Shown: in pieces, positions 34,981 through 44,144 of the stretch
Layout: each line of letters starts with the position of its first letter
Position numbering within the stretch: the stretch's first letter is position 1
Source: Photobacterium toruni
GTDB taxonomy: Bacteria > Pseudomonadota > Gammaproteobacteria > Enterobacterales > Vibrionaceae
Direction: 5' to 3'
NCBI RefSeq assembly: GCF_024529955.1
Contig: NZ_AP024854.1
Coordinates: 434,001 to 498,000 of the forward strand
DNA length: 64,000 nt
Position numbers and translations under genes: made by a program
Notes under the pieces: model-generated
Databases searched by the model: none
Told to the model about the DNA's origin: nothing
Seen by the model: the letters and a program-made list of their open reading frames with translations, nothing else

Positions 34981-36144
34981 ATGTCTGTAATCAAGATGAC
35001 TGATCTGGATCTAGCTGGTAAGCGTGTATTTATTCGTGCTGACCTAAACGTGCCAGTAAAAGACGGTAAAGTAACTTCAGATGCACGTATCCTTGCATCT
35101 CTACCTACTATTCAGCGTTGCCTAGAAGCTGGCGCTAAAGTAATGGTTACTTCTCACCTAGGTCGTCCAACGGAAGGCGAATACGCAGAAGAATTCTCTC
35201 TACAGCCTGTAGTTAACTACTTAAATGACGCACTAGATTGTGACGTTAAATTAGCAAAAGATTACCTTGATGGTCTTGAGCTAAACGCAGGCGAGCTTGT
35301 TGTTCTTGAGAACGTACGTTTCAACAAGGGCGAGAAGAAGAACGAAGACGAACTATCTAAGAAATACGCTGCACTTTGTGACGTATTCGTGATGGATGCA
35401 TTTGGTACGGCTCACCGTGCACAAGCATCTACTTACGGTGTAGGTATGTTTGCACCTGTAGCATGTGCAGGTCCACTACTTGCTGGCGAACTAGAAGCGC
35501 TAGGTAAAGCAATGGATAACCCAGCACGCCCAATGGTTGCTATCGTTGGTGGTTCAAAAGTTTCTACTAAGCTAACAGTTCTTGAGTCACTAGCTAAAAT
35601 TGCTGACCAAATCGTTGTTGGTGGTGGTATTGCTAACACATTCATCGCTGCAGAAGGTAATGATGTAGGTAAGTCACTTTACGAAGCTGATCTTATTCCA
35701 ACAGCACAAGCACTGATGGCAAACACTGACATTCCAGTAGCAACTGATGTTGTATGTGCTAAAGAGTTCTCTGACTCTGCAGAAGCAACGATCAAGCCAG
35801 CAACTGAAATCGCTGCTGACGACATGGTTCTTGACCTAGGTCCTGATTCAGCACAAGCACTAGCTGACATCATCATGAACGCAAAAACTATTCTTTGGAA
35901 TGGTCCAGTTGGCGTATTTGAGATTGAGCAATTCGGTAAAGGTACTGAAGTTGTTGCTAACGCGATCGCACAATCTGCAGGTTTCTCTGTAGCTGGCGGC
36001 GGTGACACACTAGCGGCTATCGACAAATACGGCATCAAAGACAAAGTATCTTACATCTCAACAGGTGGCGGTGCTTTCCTTGAGTTCGTTGAAGGTAAAA
36101 AATTACCTGCAGTTGAAATGCTAGAAGCGCGCGCTAAAGCATAA
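34981..36144 (+). CDS. pgk: Phosphoglycerate kinase
   Basis: Glycolytic kinase making ATP from 1,3-bisphosphoglycerate, 387 aa. [20 protein letters not shown] with DLNVPVKDG binds substrate; [23 protein letters not shown] and the nucleotide loop [13 protein letters not shown] follow. The ATG at 34981 has GAGAGGG upstream and matches family starts. Codon use is strongly biased, as expected for a highly expressed gene, in contrast to the accessory DNA to the left. Confidence 0.98.
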   Translation: MSVIKMTDLDLAGKRVFIRADLNVPVKDGKVTSDARILASLPTIQRCLEAGAKVMVTSHLGRPTEGEYAEEFSLQPVVNYLNDALDCDVKLAKDYLDGLELNAGELVVLENVRFNKGEKKNEDELSKKYAALCDVFVMDAFGTAHRAQASTYGVGMFAPVACAGPLLAGELEALGKAMDNPARPMVAIVGGSKVSTKLTVLESLAKIADQIVVGGGIANTFIAAEGNDVGKSLYEADLIPTAQALMANTDIPVATDVVCAKEFSDSAEATIKPATEIAADDMVLDLGPDSAQALADIIMNAKTILWNGPVGVFEIEQFGKGTEVVANAIAQSAGFSVAGGGDTLAAIDKYGIKDKVSYISTGGGAFLEFVEGKKLPAVEMLEARAKA

Positions 36145-36153
36145 TTTATTTGG

Positions 36154-36200
36154 CGTGGAAACAGGGGGTATTTATAATAATAGTGCCAGTTTCCACGTTT
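36154..36200 (+). terminator. Hairpin between pgk and fbaA
   Basis: CGTGGAAAC and GTTTCCACG form a 9-bp stem with a long loop. There is no strong T-run, so it may be a processing or stabilising stem, not a full terminator. Confidence 0.4.
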
Positions 36201-36244
36201 AAATGTTTGTGATAGCGCTTATGTTTCAGTAAAATAGAAGCTTA

Positions 36245-36260
36245 TCGCAAACGTTTGCAC
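36245..36260 (+). promoter_or_regulatory. LacI/PurR-type palindrome upstream of fbaA
   Basis: The perfect 12-bp palindrome GCAAACGTTTGC (36247-36258) lies 47 bases before the fbaA ATG. It matches the PurR core; Cra, which controls this operon in E. coli, is an alternative. Confidence 0.5.
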
Positions 36261-36305
36261 AAGAATTTTTCCACAGACAACAAAGTAAAATATAGGACTA
36301 TTGTT

Positions 36306-37382
36306 ATGTCTAAGATCTTCGATTTTGTAAAACCTGGTGTTATTTCTGGCGACGACGTACAGAAAGTATTTGCTGTAGCAAAAGAAAACAACTTTGCTCT
36401 ACCTGCTGTTAACTGTATCGGTACTGATTCAGTTAACGCTGTTCTTGAAGCTGCTGCTAAAGTTAAAGCGCCAGTTATCGTTCAGTTCTCTAACGGTGGT
36501 GCTGCATTCTTCGGCGGTAAAGGCCTTAAACTTGAAGGTCAAGGCCCTCAAATTCTTGGTGCTATCGCTGGTGCTAAATATGTTCACGCAGTTGCTGAGT
36601 CTTACGGCGTTCCTGTAATTCTTCACACTGACCACGCGGCTAAGAAACTTCTTCCTTGGATCGACGGTCTACTAGACGCGGGTGAAGAGTTCTTCGCACA
36701 AACTGGTAAGCCTTTATTCTCTTCTCACATGCTAGACCTTTCTGAAGAGTCTCTAGAAGAGAACATCGAAATCTCAGCTAAATACCTTGAGCGTATGGCT
36801 AAGATGAACATGACACTAGAAATCGAATTAGGTTGTACTGGTGGCGAAGAAGATGGCGTTGATAACTCTCACATGGACGCATCAGACCTATACACTTCTC
36901 CAGAAGACGTTGCATACGCATACGAGAAACTAAACGCTATTAGCCCACGTTTCACTATCGCTGCATCTTTCGGTAACGTACACGGTGTTTACCAAGCAGG
37001 TAACGTTGTACTAACTCCAACTATCCTACGTGATTCTCAAACATACGTATCAGAGAAGTTTGGTCTTCCAACTAACACTCTAAACTTCGTATTCCACGGT
37101 GGTTCAGGTTCTTCTGAAGCTGAAATCCAAGAGTCTATCGGTTACGGTGTTGTTAAAATGAACATCGATACTGATACACAGTGGGCTGCATGGGACGGTA
37201 TCCGTCGTTACGAAGCTGCTAACCACGATTACCTACAAGGTCAAATCGGCAACCCAACAGGTGAGTCAGCGCCTAACAAGAAATACTACGATCCACGCGT
37301 ATGGCTACGTGCAGGTCAAGTATCAATGGTTGAGCGTCTAGAGAAAGCATTCTCTGACCTAAACGCAATCGACGTTCTATAA
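36306..37382 (+). CDS. fbaA: Class II fructose-bisphosphate aldolase
   Basis: Zinc-dependent aldolase of glycolysis and gluconeogenesis, 358 aa. It starts MSKIFDFVKPGVISGDDVQK; zinc and substrate residues lie in HTDHAAKKLLPWIDG, ELGCTGGEEDGVDNS, FGNVHGVY and VFHGGSGSSEAEI. A start at 36306 is supported by a TAGGA ribosome site and homology. Codon bias is strong. A classic GC-rich hairpin with T8 ends the epd-pgk-fbaA run. Confidence 0.98.
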   Translation: MSKIFDFVKPGVISGDDVQKVFAVAKENNFALPAVNCIGTDSVNAVLEAAAKVKAPVIVQFSNGGAAFFGGKGLKLEGQGPQILGAIAGAKYVHAVAESYGVPVILHTDHAAKKLLPWIDGLLDAGEEFFAQTGKPLFSSHMLDLSEESLEENIEISAKYLERMAKMNMTLEIELGCTGGEEDGVDNSHMDASDLYTSPEDVAYAYEKLNAISPRFTIAASFGNVHGVYQAGNVVLTPTILRDSQTYVSEKFGLPTNTLNFVFHGGSGSSEAEIQESIGYGVVKMNIDTDTQWAAWDGIRRYEAANHDYLQGQIGNPTGESAPNKKYYDPRVWLRAGQVSMVERLEKAFSDLNAIDVL

Positions 37383-37410
37383 TTTCGATTTCGTAGCAAT
37401 ATAAAATGTG

Positions 37411-37438
37411 AAAAGCCCACTTCGGTGGGCTTTTTTTT
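37411..37438 (+). terminator. fbaA terminator
   Basis: AAAAGCCCAC, TTCG loop, GTGGGC then TTTTTTTT. Confidence 0.95.
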
Positions 37439-37718
37439 GTATTCTATAAACAGTTAGCTCTTTTTCATAAGCGACGATAATTTATATTTTTTTATGATTG
37501 TTCTATTTTTTTTACTAGCCATTTAACTAATAAAAGATTAATAATGCACCGTTTCTTTGATATTAGAGTTATCAATGCTGATTCTTATACTAATCGCTGT
37601 ATTGTTAGTCATTGTGTTCTAATACCATATTTGTTGCATGGGTGTTATTTTTACTGTTTTGGGTATGATCTACGCAGTAAGCAACATTTTATTATTATAT
37701 TTTGAGAGAGATACCTTC

Positions 37719-38603
37719 ATGACAGAAAGCGTTACTGATAAGGTTGTTGAGCATATATCGGATAATTCATTAACAAATGGTGTATTACACGCTGGAAATT
37801 GGATTTCTAAGAACCAAGATCTTTTAGTGCAATATGCGGTTAATATTGTTTCAGCAGTACTGATTCTATTTATTGGTAATATCATTGTTAAGATGATTGC
37901 TGGTACGATTGCGAAAGTTTTACGCAAAAAAGACATGGATAATGCGGTTGTTGAATTTATTCATGGCTTAGTACGCTATGTATTATTCGTTATCGTTCTT
38001 ATCGCAGCCTTGAGCCGTATTGGTGTTCAAACGGCATCAGTGGTTGCTGTTATCGGTGCCGCAGGTCTTGCTATTGGTCTTGCTCTTCAAGGGTCATTAT
38101 CAAACTTTGCAGCGGGTGTATTGATTGTTGGCTTCCGCCCATTCAAATCTGGTGACTATGTTGAAGTTGCTGGTGTTGCTGGTGCTGTTGAATCTATTCA
38201 GATCTTCTCTACTGAATTACGTACACCAGATAACAAAACAGTTATCGTACCAAACGCGCATATTATTGGTAATCCAATTACTAACTATTCTCGTAATGAT
38301 ACCCGTCGTATCGATTTAGTGATTGGTGTTTCTTACAACGCTGATTTACAAAAAACAAAAGAAGTATTGCGTCGTGTAGTTACCGCTGATGCGCGTGTAC
38401 TTCAAGATCCTGAGCCAACCATTGGTGTGGTTGCGCTGGCAGATTCTTCAGTTAACTTCGTGGTACGTCCATGGGTTAACACGGCTGATTACTGGACAGT
38501 ATATTTCGATCTTAACCAAGCGATTAAAGAAGAGCTTGATAAAGAAGGTATCGAAATTCCATTTCCACAGATGGATGTGCATGTAAATAAAGTGGGCGCT
38601 TAA
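37719..38603 (+). CDS. mscS: Small-conductance mechanosensitive channel MscS
   Basis: Heptameric inner-membrane channel that opens under hypo-osmotic stress, 294 aa from the chosen start. Three membrane helices: about residues 35-60, 75-95 and the pore helix TM3 in GAAGLAIGLALQGSLSNFAA. The cytoplasmic beta domain follows (FKSGDYVEVAGVAGAVESIQ, NKTVIVPNAHIIGNPITNYS). The frame is open back to 37638; I take MTESVTDKVVEH at 37719, preceded by GAGAGAGATA and fitting the family length. fbaA-mscS adjacency is typical. Confidence 0.93.
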   Translation: MTESVTDKVVEHISDNSLTNGVLHAGNWISKNQDLLVQYAVNIVSAVLILFIGNIIVKMIAGTIAKVLRKKDMDNAVVEFIHGLVRYVLFVIVLIAALSRIGVQTASVVAVIGAAGLAIGLALQGSLSNFAAGVLIVGFRPFKSGDYVEVAGVAGAVESIQIFSTELRTPDNKTVIVPNAHIIGNPITNYSRNDTRRIDLVIGVSYNADLQKTKEVLRRVVTADARVLQDPEPTIGVVALADSSVNFVVRPWVNTADYWTVYFDLNQAIKEELDKEGIEIPFPQMDVHVNKVGA

Positions 38604-38631
38604 TTCGCTCAAGTTTTAATTATATGACATT

Positions 38632-38661
38632 AAAAAAGAAGCCTGCGGGCTTCTTTTTTTT
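38632..38661 (+). terminator. mscS terminator
   Basis: GAAGCC TGCG GGCTTC stem followed by TTTTTTTT. Confidence 0.9.
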
Positions 38662-38857
38662 ATTCCAATAAAAGCTTATTGTCGCAGAAATGATCATACT
38701 AATTAGCTAGCATGGCTGAATTACACTTAAAAAACAGTGTTCATTAAGTGAGTGATTTGTTAGCATGAATCCATAATTTACACATAAGCAGTAAAGTGTT
38801 TATTTATAGTAATATCAATAAATACCCTTGTTGTACGATCAATAAAAAGGATGAATG

Positions 38858-39577
38858 ATGAAAAAACAATTGTTGGCAATAGTACTTGGTGCTAGTACGT
38901 TAGTTTCAACGGCTGCAATGGCAGCAGATATCCCTTTTCCTCATTTAGAAACAACGGGTCGTGGTGAAGTTATTGTGAAACCTAATATGGCGGTATTTTC
39001 TGTCAATGTGGTTGAAACAAAAAAAACAGCAGTTGATGCTAAGTTAGCTGTCGATCAAGCCGTAACAAAGTTTATTGAGCGTTTACAAGCTGCTGGTGTG
39101 AATAAAAAAGACATCAATAGCGCTAATATTTCATTATCTGCACAATATAACTATCCTAAAGATCAACAACCTGAATTGATAGGCTTTAGAGCTAATCGTA
39201 GTGTTGAGGTGACGGTTCACCAGTTAACCAAGCTTAATACTTATCTCGATGACGCTCTTGGTAATGGAATAAATCAAATTAATAACATTGATTTGAAAGT
39301 GTCAGATCCTGCGAAATATCAGCGTCAAGCTCGTCAAAAAGCGATTGAGAACGCTAAGCAAGTTGCTGCTTCATTAGCTGAAGGATTTGATAATAAAATT
39401 GATGGTGTGTGGCAGATTGATTACAATACCAATAGCCAACCAATGCCATATCGCCGCAGTAATGATGCGATGATGTATAGCAGCATGGGTAAAGGTGCGG
39501 TTGATCAAAGTTATACTGATAACAGTATTGTGATTAAAGACAGTGTTAATGTGATCTTTAAGCTCGCTGATAAATAA
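38858..39577 (+). CDS. yggE: SIMPL-domain (DUF541) periplasmic protein YggE
   Basis: 239-aa exported protein with signal peptide MKKQLLAIVLGASTLVSTAA (cleavage after AMA) and a SIMPL domain: TTGRGEVIVKPNMAVFSVNV, YNYPKDQQPELIGFRANRSV, QARQKAIENAKQVAASLAEG. E. coli YggE reduces oxidative-stress damage by an unknown mechanism. The ATG at 38858 has the best spacing from AAAAAGG; an overlapping ATG at 38855 is in frame too. It converges on serA with a strong shared terminator. Confidence 0.92.
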   Translation: MKKQLLAIVLGASTLVSTAAMAADIPFPHLETTGRGEVIVKPNMAVFSVNVVETKKTAVDAKLAVDQAVTKFIERLQAAGVNKKDINSANISLSAQYNYPKDQQPELIGFRANRSVEVTVHQLTKLNTYLDDALGNGINQINNIDLKVSDPAKYQRQARQKAIENAKQVAASLAEGFDNKIDGVWQIDYNTNSQPMPYRRSNDAMMYSSMGKGAVDQSYTDNSIVIKDSVNVIFKLADK

Positions 39578-39600
39578 TAAATAGCACTTAAATGATCATA

Positions 39601-39629
39601 AAAAAGGAGAGCCTTATGCTCTCCTTTTT
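39601..39629. terminator. Bidirectional terminator between yggE and serA
   Basis: AAAAAGGAGAGC, loop CTTAT, GCTCTCCTTTTT. Confidence 0.95.
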
Positions 39630-39650
39630 CGTTACTAAACAATGAATCTA

Positions 39651-40883
39651 TTAATGTAAGATACGGGCGCGAATTGTGCCATCAATAGATTTAAGTTGTT
39701 GTAATGCTTCTTTTGAACGCTCAGTTTCAACATCAATCACCACATAGCCGACTTCTGCGCCTGTTTGTAAGAATTGAGCTGCGATATTAATGCCTTCTGA
39801 GGCAAAAATCGTGGTGATTTGATTTAAGACTCCGGGACGATTATGGTGAATATGCAGTAAACGCGAACAACCATTATGGTGCTCAGGGAGTGATACTTCA
39901 GGAAAACCGACGGCAGATAATGTTGAACCGTTATCAGAGTATTTTACTAATTTTCCTGCAACTTCAACGCCGATATTTTCTTGTGCTTCGTGAGTTGAAC
40001 CACCAATATGTGGCGTTAATAAAACATTATCAAATTGCATTAATGGTGATTCAAAAGGAATGTTATTGGTTTGCGGTTCAATTGGGAACACATCAATAGC
40101 TGCGCCTGCAATGTGTTTACTTTCTAATGCACTACATAACGCATCAATATCAACCACTGTTCCACGAGCAGCATTAATAAAAATAGCACCTGGCTTCATA
40201 CGTGCAAATTCTTCAACACCCATGAGATTCGCTGTACCTTGTGTTTCTGGTACATGTAAACTCACCACGTCGGCTTTATTGAGTAATTCTGATAATGAAT
40301 TTACTTGAGTTGCATTACCTAGTGATAGCTTACTTTCTATATCATAAAAACACACTCGCATGCCTAGGTTCTCGGCTAAAATACCTAATTGAGTGCCAAT
40401 ATGCCCGTAACCAATAATACCAAACGTTTTTCCTCGCGCTTCAAATGAGTGATCCGCTGATTTGAACCATTCACCGCGATGGGCTTTGGCATTTTTTTCA
40501 GGAATACCACGTAATAATAATAAAATTTCACCAAGAACAAGTTCAGCAACACTACGAGTATTTGAAAAAGGGGCATTAAAAACAGGGATACCGCGAATCA
40601 TTGCTTCTTTGAGATCAACTTGGTTAGTACCAATGCAAAAACAACCCACAGCCGTTAGTTTTTTAGCAGCGGCAAAGACTTCTGCTGTTAATTGAGTACG
40701 TGAACGAATACCAATAAAATGCGCATCTTTGATCGCTTCTAATAGTTGTTCACCATCAAGAGAGCCTTTGTGGTATTCAATATTGCTGTAGCCTGCTTGC
40801 TGCAACACTTCCAAGGTTGAGGGATGAAGGCCTTCTAGTAGCAGAATTTTGATTTTTTCTTTATTGAGTGACACTGTTGCCAT
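39651..40883 (-). CDS. serA: D-3-phosphoglycerate dehydrogenase
   Basis: First enzyme of serine synthesis, 410 aa. Substrate domain with IGIRSRTQLT; NAD fold FGIIGYGHIGTQLGILAE (about residues 150-170); catalytic His in LTPHIGGSTHEAQENIG; C-terminal ACT domain (LLHIHHNRPGVLNQITTIFA) for serine feedback inhibition. In the conserved order serA-rpiA-fau-ssrS-zapA, all on this strand. No specific operator recognised upstream. Confidence 0.97.
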   Translation of the reverse strand: MATVSLNKEKIKILLLEGLHPSTLEVLQQAGYSNIEYHKGSLDGEQLLEAIKDAHFIGIRSRTQLTAEVFAAAKKLTAVGCFCIGTNQVDLKEAMIRGIPVFNAPFSNTRSVAELVLGEILLLLRGIPEKNAKAHRGEWFKSADHSFEARGKTFGIIGYGHIGTQLGILAENLGMRVCFYDIESKLSLGNATQVNSLSELLNKADVVSLHVPETQGTANLMGVEEFARMKPGAIFINAARGTVVDIDALCSALESKHIAGAAIDVFPIEPQTNNIPFESPLMQFDNVLLTPHIGGSTHEAQENIGVEVAGKLVKYSDNGSTLSAVGFPEVSLPEHHNGCSRLLHIHHNRPGVLNQITTIFASEGINIAAQFLQTGAEVGYVVIDVETERSKEALQQLKSIDGTIRARILH

Positions 40884-41049
40884 GAGTTCTTATCCTTAAA
40901 AACGTGGCGACTGATAATGATAATATCTCATTCGGTAGACGAGGGGAGATATTATATCTCAGTAGCTAAAGAGTTAATTTTGATAGATGCTGATTAATAA
41001 AGTATCAAAAATTAACCACTATGGGTAAGAATATTACAAAAAAGGCAAT

Positions 41050-41098
41050 AAAAAACGGCAACCAAGGATTCGCGTACGATCAATAGCTGCCGTTTTGT
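41050..41098 (-). terminator. rpiA terminator (long loop)
   Basis: AAAACGGCA and TGCCGTTTT pair across about 30 bases; a TTTTTTATTG tail follows on the minus strand. Confidence 0.6.
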
Positions 41099-41122
41099 AA
41101 TCAAATAACGAATTAATCATTA

Positions 41123-41782
41123 TTATTTTTCGATGATTTTTGTGCCTTCAGGAGAGCCAACAAGTAAGACATCTGCGCCGCGGTGAGCAAATAGTCCCAC
41201 AGTCACGACACCGGGTAGGGCGTTGATGCTGTCTTCCATTGCTTTAGGATCGGTGATTGCCATGTTGTAAACGTCAAGAATGATATTGCCGTTATCAGTT
41301 ACTACACCTTCACGGTAGACTGGATCGCCACCTAATTTTACAAGTTCACGACCAATGAAAGAACGTGCCATTGGGATCACTTCTACTGGTAATGGGAATT
41401 GACCTAATACATCAACTTGTTTGGTGTTATCAACAATACACACAAATTTTTCAGCAATGGCTGCAACAATTTTCTCACGGGTTAATGCCGCACCACCACC
41501 TTTGATCATATCAAACTGAGCATTTACTTCGTCTGCGCCATCAACATAAATATCAAGACTTGCAACATCGTTAGCATCAAAGACTTTAATACCAATTTGC
41601 TCTAGACGTTCAGTTGAAGCAATAGAGCTTGAAACTGCGCCTTTGATCTCTTCTTTACGAGTTGCCAATGCATCGATGAAGTGATTAACGGTTGAACCAG
41701 TACCGACACCGACAATACTGTTTTTCGTTACGTACTCAAGTGCTGCCCAACCCGCTGCTTTTTTCATCTCATCTTGTGTCAT
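41123..41782 (-). CDS. rpiA: Ribose-5-phosphate isomerase A
   Basis: Interconverts ribulose-5-phosphate and ribose-5-phosphate, 219 aa. Signature blocks: [15 protein letters not shown] near the N-terminus, [20 protein letters not shown] with catalytic acidic residues, [14 protein letters not shown] with the catalytic Lys, and [11 protein letters not shown]. It supplies ribose-5-phosphate for PRPP and purines; a PurR-like box lies 160 bases upstream. Confidence 0.98.
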   Translation of the reverse strand: MTQDEMKKAAGWAALEYVTKNSIVGVGTGSTVNHFIDALATRKEEIKGAVSSSIASTERLEQIGIKVFDANDVASLDIYVDGADEVNAQFDMIKGGGAALTREKIVAAIAEKFVCIVDNTKQVDVLGQFPLPVEVIPMARSFIGRELVKLGGDPVYREGVVTDNGNIILDVYNMAITDPKAMEDSINALPGVVTVGLFAHRGADVLLVGSPEGTKIIEK

Positions 41783-41940
41783 GCTGCTATCCTCGTAATG
41801 ACCTCAATTATGCGAAAGGTAATTATAACGAACTGAAGTGATTTCGTCAGTTGGATTCTATGGTTAAAGTGTGCAAACTTAAAACTAAAAATATAACTTT
41901 TTGAATAACATACAATTACATTTAGTTTTTTTTAACCAAA

Positions 41941-41956
41941 AGCCAAACGTTTGCGT
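41941..41956 (-). promoter_or_regulatory. PurR-like operator upstream of rpiA
   Basis: On the minus strand ACGCAAACGTTTGGCT, 13 of 16 to the PurR consensus and sharing the AAACGTTT core with the tkt and fbaA sites. Confidence 0.45.
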
Positions 41957-41967
41957 TACAAGGGGGA

Positions 41968-42588
41968 TTACTCATTAAATTGATATTGCGGTGTGATGAT
42001 GAGGGGTAATGGTACATCCCATGTTTCATTAGGTAATTGCGGTATATATTGGCAATCATGGCCGATACCTATCGGATAAGGGCCTTGGCGATACTGGTGC
42101 CATTGAGTCAGCGTTCGATCATAATAGCCGCCTCCCATACCAAGTCGTTGCCCCTCGCTATCAAATGCAACTAGAGGGGTACATATAACATCGAGATCAG
42201 CGATAGGCTTAACACGGCGAACATCCAATTGAGGTTCACTGATGTGATAGCGATTGGTGGTCATTGGTGTATTGGCTTCATAGTGTAAAAACAGTAAATG
42301 CCCTTTGCTAAACGGATGCAGTACTGGCAGATAAACCGACTTACCTTGTTGCCATAGCCATTTGATAAACGGTTGTGGATCTATTTCACCATCATTGGCG
42401 AGATAAACGGCAATATGTTGACTATGTTGAATACGATTTATTGCTTGTAAACGTTGGGATAATTGTTGGGCTGCATGTTGTTGTTGCTGAGGTGATAATT
42501 GTCGTCGAGCGTGACGAATCTGCTGTCGAAGTTGTTGACGTAATTGTTGGGATGAGGAAACAGAGGTTGTTGTCACTTGATTATCCAA
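41968..42588 (-). CDS. fau: 5-formyltetrahydrofolate cyclo-ligase
   Basis: Converts 5-formyl-THF to methenyl-THF with ATP, 206 aa (YgfA). The glutamine-rich N-terminus leads into RQQIRHARRQLSPQQQQH; the ligase signature is at RLGMGGGYYDRTLTQW and GHDCQYIPQLPNETWDVPL. It lies just downstream of the 6S RNA gene on the same strand, the same arrangement as E. coli ssrS-ygfA, so the two are probably co-transcribed and fau is produced by read-through. Confidence 0.95.
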   Translation of the reverse strand: MDNQVTTTSVSSSQQLRQQLRQQIRHARRQLSPQQQQHAAQQLSQRLQAINRIQHSQHIAVYLANDGEIDPQPFIKWLWQQGKSVYLPVLHPFSKGHLLFLHYEANTPMTTNRYHISEPQLDVRRVKPIADLDVICTPLVAFDSEGQRLGMGGGYYDRTLTQWHQYRQGPYPIGIGHDCQYIPQLPNETWDVPLPLIITPQYQFNE

Positions 42589-42654
42589 TCCTGAACGATG
42601 AAGGGTTTAAGGATTGTAGAATGCTAGTGCGTAGAAAGAAAGTGAAACTCAGAA

Positions 42655-42842
42655 AGGGGATGCCCCAAGGTGCCGTTGCGAAATAAGGCCCTTGAACCAG
42701 ATGTTCAAGGTGGACTGGCAACATTAGCCGCAGGCTTCTCAGTCAAGCTGAGCATGCACAATAGCTAATAAAAAAGCCAATCCTGGGTATTTGCTTATCG
42801 GCTCGGGGACATTCATTCACTGACGTACACCCCAGGGTCAAT
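42655..42842 (-). ncRNA. ssrS: 6S RNA
   Basis: 6S RNA binds the sigma-70 RNA polymerase holoenzyme in stationary phase by mimicking an open promoter. The region between zapA and fau has no ORF and matches 6S in order and structure: closing stem CCCTGGGGTG (minus strand, 42837-42828) with CACCTTGGGG (42672-42663), the conserved CCCCGAGCCGATAAGC 5' side, GCATGCTCAGC and GAGAAGCCTGCGG in the 3' side, and the stable CTTGAAC/GTTCAAG hairpin (42690-42710). Ends are approximate. Confidence 0.92.
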
Positions 42843-42848
42843 TCATTA

Positions 42849-43148
42849 TCAACGCTTTGGCTGATATTGCAATACTTTATCCAAATTTTCTTCTAGTAAA
42901 CTGATTTTATTGGATATTAATTCAGCATTGCGATTATGTTCTTGTCGCTCTAAATGCAACTCGTTACTGATGTTAAGACCAGTAAAGATTAATAATTGTT
43001 CTACGGATACATTACTACGCGCAGACATATCTTTCAAGCGTTGGTCAAAATCTGCCGCCGCGGCACGTAATGCATCTTCTTGACCTGTTGGGCAATTAAC
43101 TTTTAATTTTCGGCCCAATACTTGAATCTCTACAGCCTGAGTACTCAT
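42849..43148 (-). CDS. zapA: Cell division protein ZapA
   Basis: 99-aa FtsZ-ring stabiliser. MSTQAVEIQVLGRKLKVNCP is the globular head that bundles FtsZ, then a LRAAAADFDQRLKDM stretch and a C-terminal coiled coil (residues about 50-95) for tetramer formation. It precedes 6S RNA, as in E. coli, and is divergent from ygfB. Confidence 0.95.
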   Translation of the reverse strand: MSTQAVEIQVLGRKLKVNCPTGQEDALRAAAADFDQRLKDMSARSNVSVEQLLIFTGLNISNELHLERQEHNRNAELISNKISLLEENLDKVLQYQPKR

Positions 43149-43538
43149 AAACCTTCGATTTGCTCCGTGCCAGAATGGGTATTCATTCCGCTTGCGACTA
43201 AAGTCAATATAGGAAAACCCTACCTAAGATGCAAGCGACTATGTCTCGGTTTCGGTTCAATATTCTCTGACTAAACAGATATTAATCAGACTTGGTTTGA
43301 AGTTGATTAAGGATTGAACGTTATCGCCAGTGTTATAATTTGCCGAATTAGGCTTAAATGTTAGCATAACACAGTGCCAGCATTCGCTCATTGCTATTTA
43401 TTATACCAACGAAGCGCTAAGTGTGATTATTGTTTGGTACAATTTCAACGAGTATGACGTTAACTACTGACACTATTGTTAAGTAATCAACACAAGACTA
43501 TTTATTTTAAATCGCACCAACTAAAAAGGTGATAAGCC
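43149..43538. other. zapA-ygfB divergent promoter region
   Basis: About 390 bases with no gene or recognised RNA; must carry promoters for both sides. Confidence 0.6.
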
Positions 43539-44117
43539 ATGAGTGAAATAACCCTGCCAACATACCAAGCTGTTGAAGCTGAATTAAAAGAACAAGGCTT
43601 AGCTGCTATGCCTGCTGAATTACATGGTTTACTCAGTGGAATGATCTGTGGTGGTTTAGCTGTTGATGATGAAAGCTGGGCTGGCCCTGTTTGTGATTAC
43701 GCCAATGAAGGCGAACCGATGACAGATGGCGCTAAAATGATGGTTCGTACCTTATTTACAACCACTGCTGATGAGTTAATTGGTGGTGGGTTTGAGTTTT
43801 CATTATTGATGCCTGATGATGACGAACCGTTAGCTTATCGCGCTGAAGCATTAACGGAGTGGGTAAGCAGTTTTATTTCAGGTTTAGGACTAATGGATTT
43901 ACAAAAAAATCAATTGTCTGAAGAAATAACAGAAGTATTAGCTGATTTACAAGAGATCTCGCAACTGGGTATTGATGAAGAAGACGATCTTGAAGACCAA
44001 GCAGCGTTATTTGAACAAGTGCTTGAACATGTACGTATGTGTGTATTGAGTTGCCATTCTGAACTTGGTCAACGTCTTGTTAATGATGATGCTGACGAGA
44101 AGCCAACCGTTCACTAA
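43539..44117 (+). CDS. ygfB: UPF0149 family protein YgfB
   Basis: 192-aa acidic protein of the YgfB/YecA family. Opening PTYQAVEAELKEQGLAAMPA then ELHGLLSGMICGGLA and WVSSFISGLGLM are family hallmarks. The function in this group is not settled; in Pseudomonas a YgfB protein acts on transcriptional regulation. It is first of a ygfB-ubiH-ubiI run. In E. coli pepP lies between ygfB and ubiH; here only 27 bases separate them. Confidence 0.93.
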   Translation: MSEITLPTYQAVEAELKEQGLAAMPAELHGLLSGMICGGLAVDDESWAGPVCDYANEGEPMTDGAKMMVRTLFTTTADELIGGGFEFSLLMPDDDEPLAYRAEALTEWVSSFISGLGLMDLQKNQLSEEITEVLADLQEISQLGIDEEDDLEDQAALFEQVLEHVRMCVLSCHSELGQRLVNDDADEKPTVH

Positions 44118-44144
44118 GAGTTTCGATGATGAAAGGGATAAAAT

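Noticed and set aside
42375..42686. Plus-strand 103-aa ORF over fau and the 6S gene
   Set aside because: Antisense to a conserved enzyme and to a structured RNA; repetitive valine-rich composition is a by-product of the glutamine-rich fau N-terminus.
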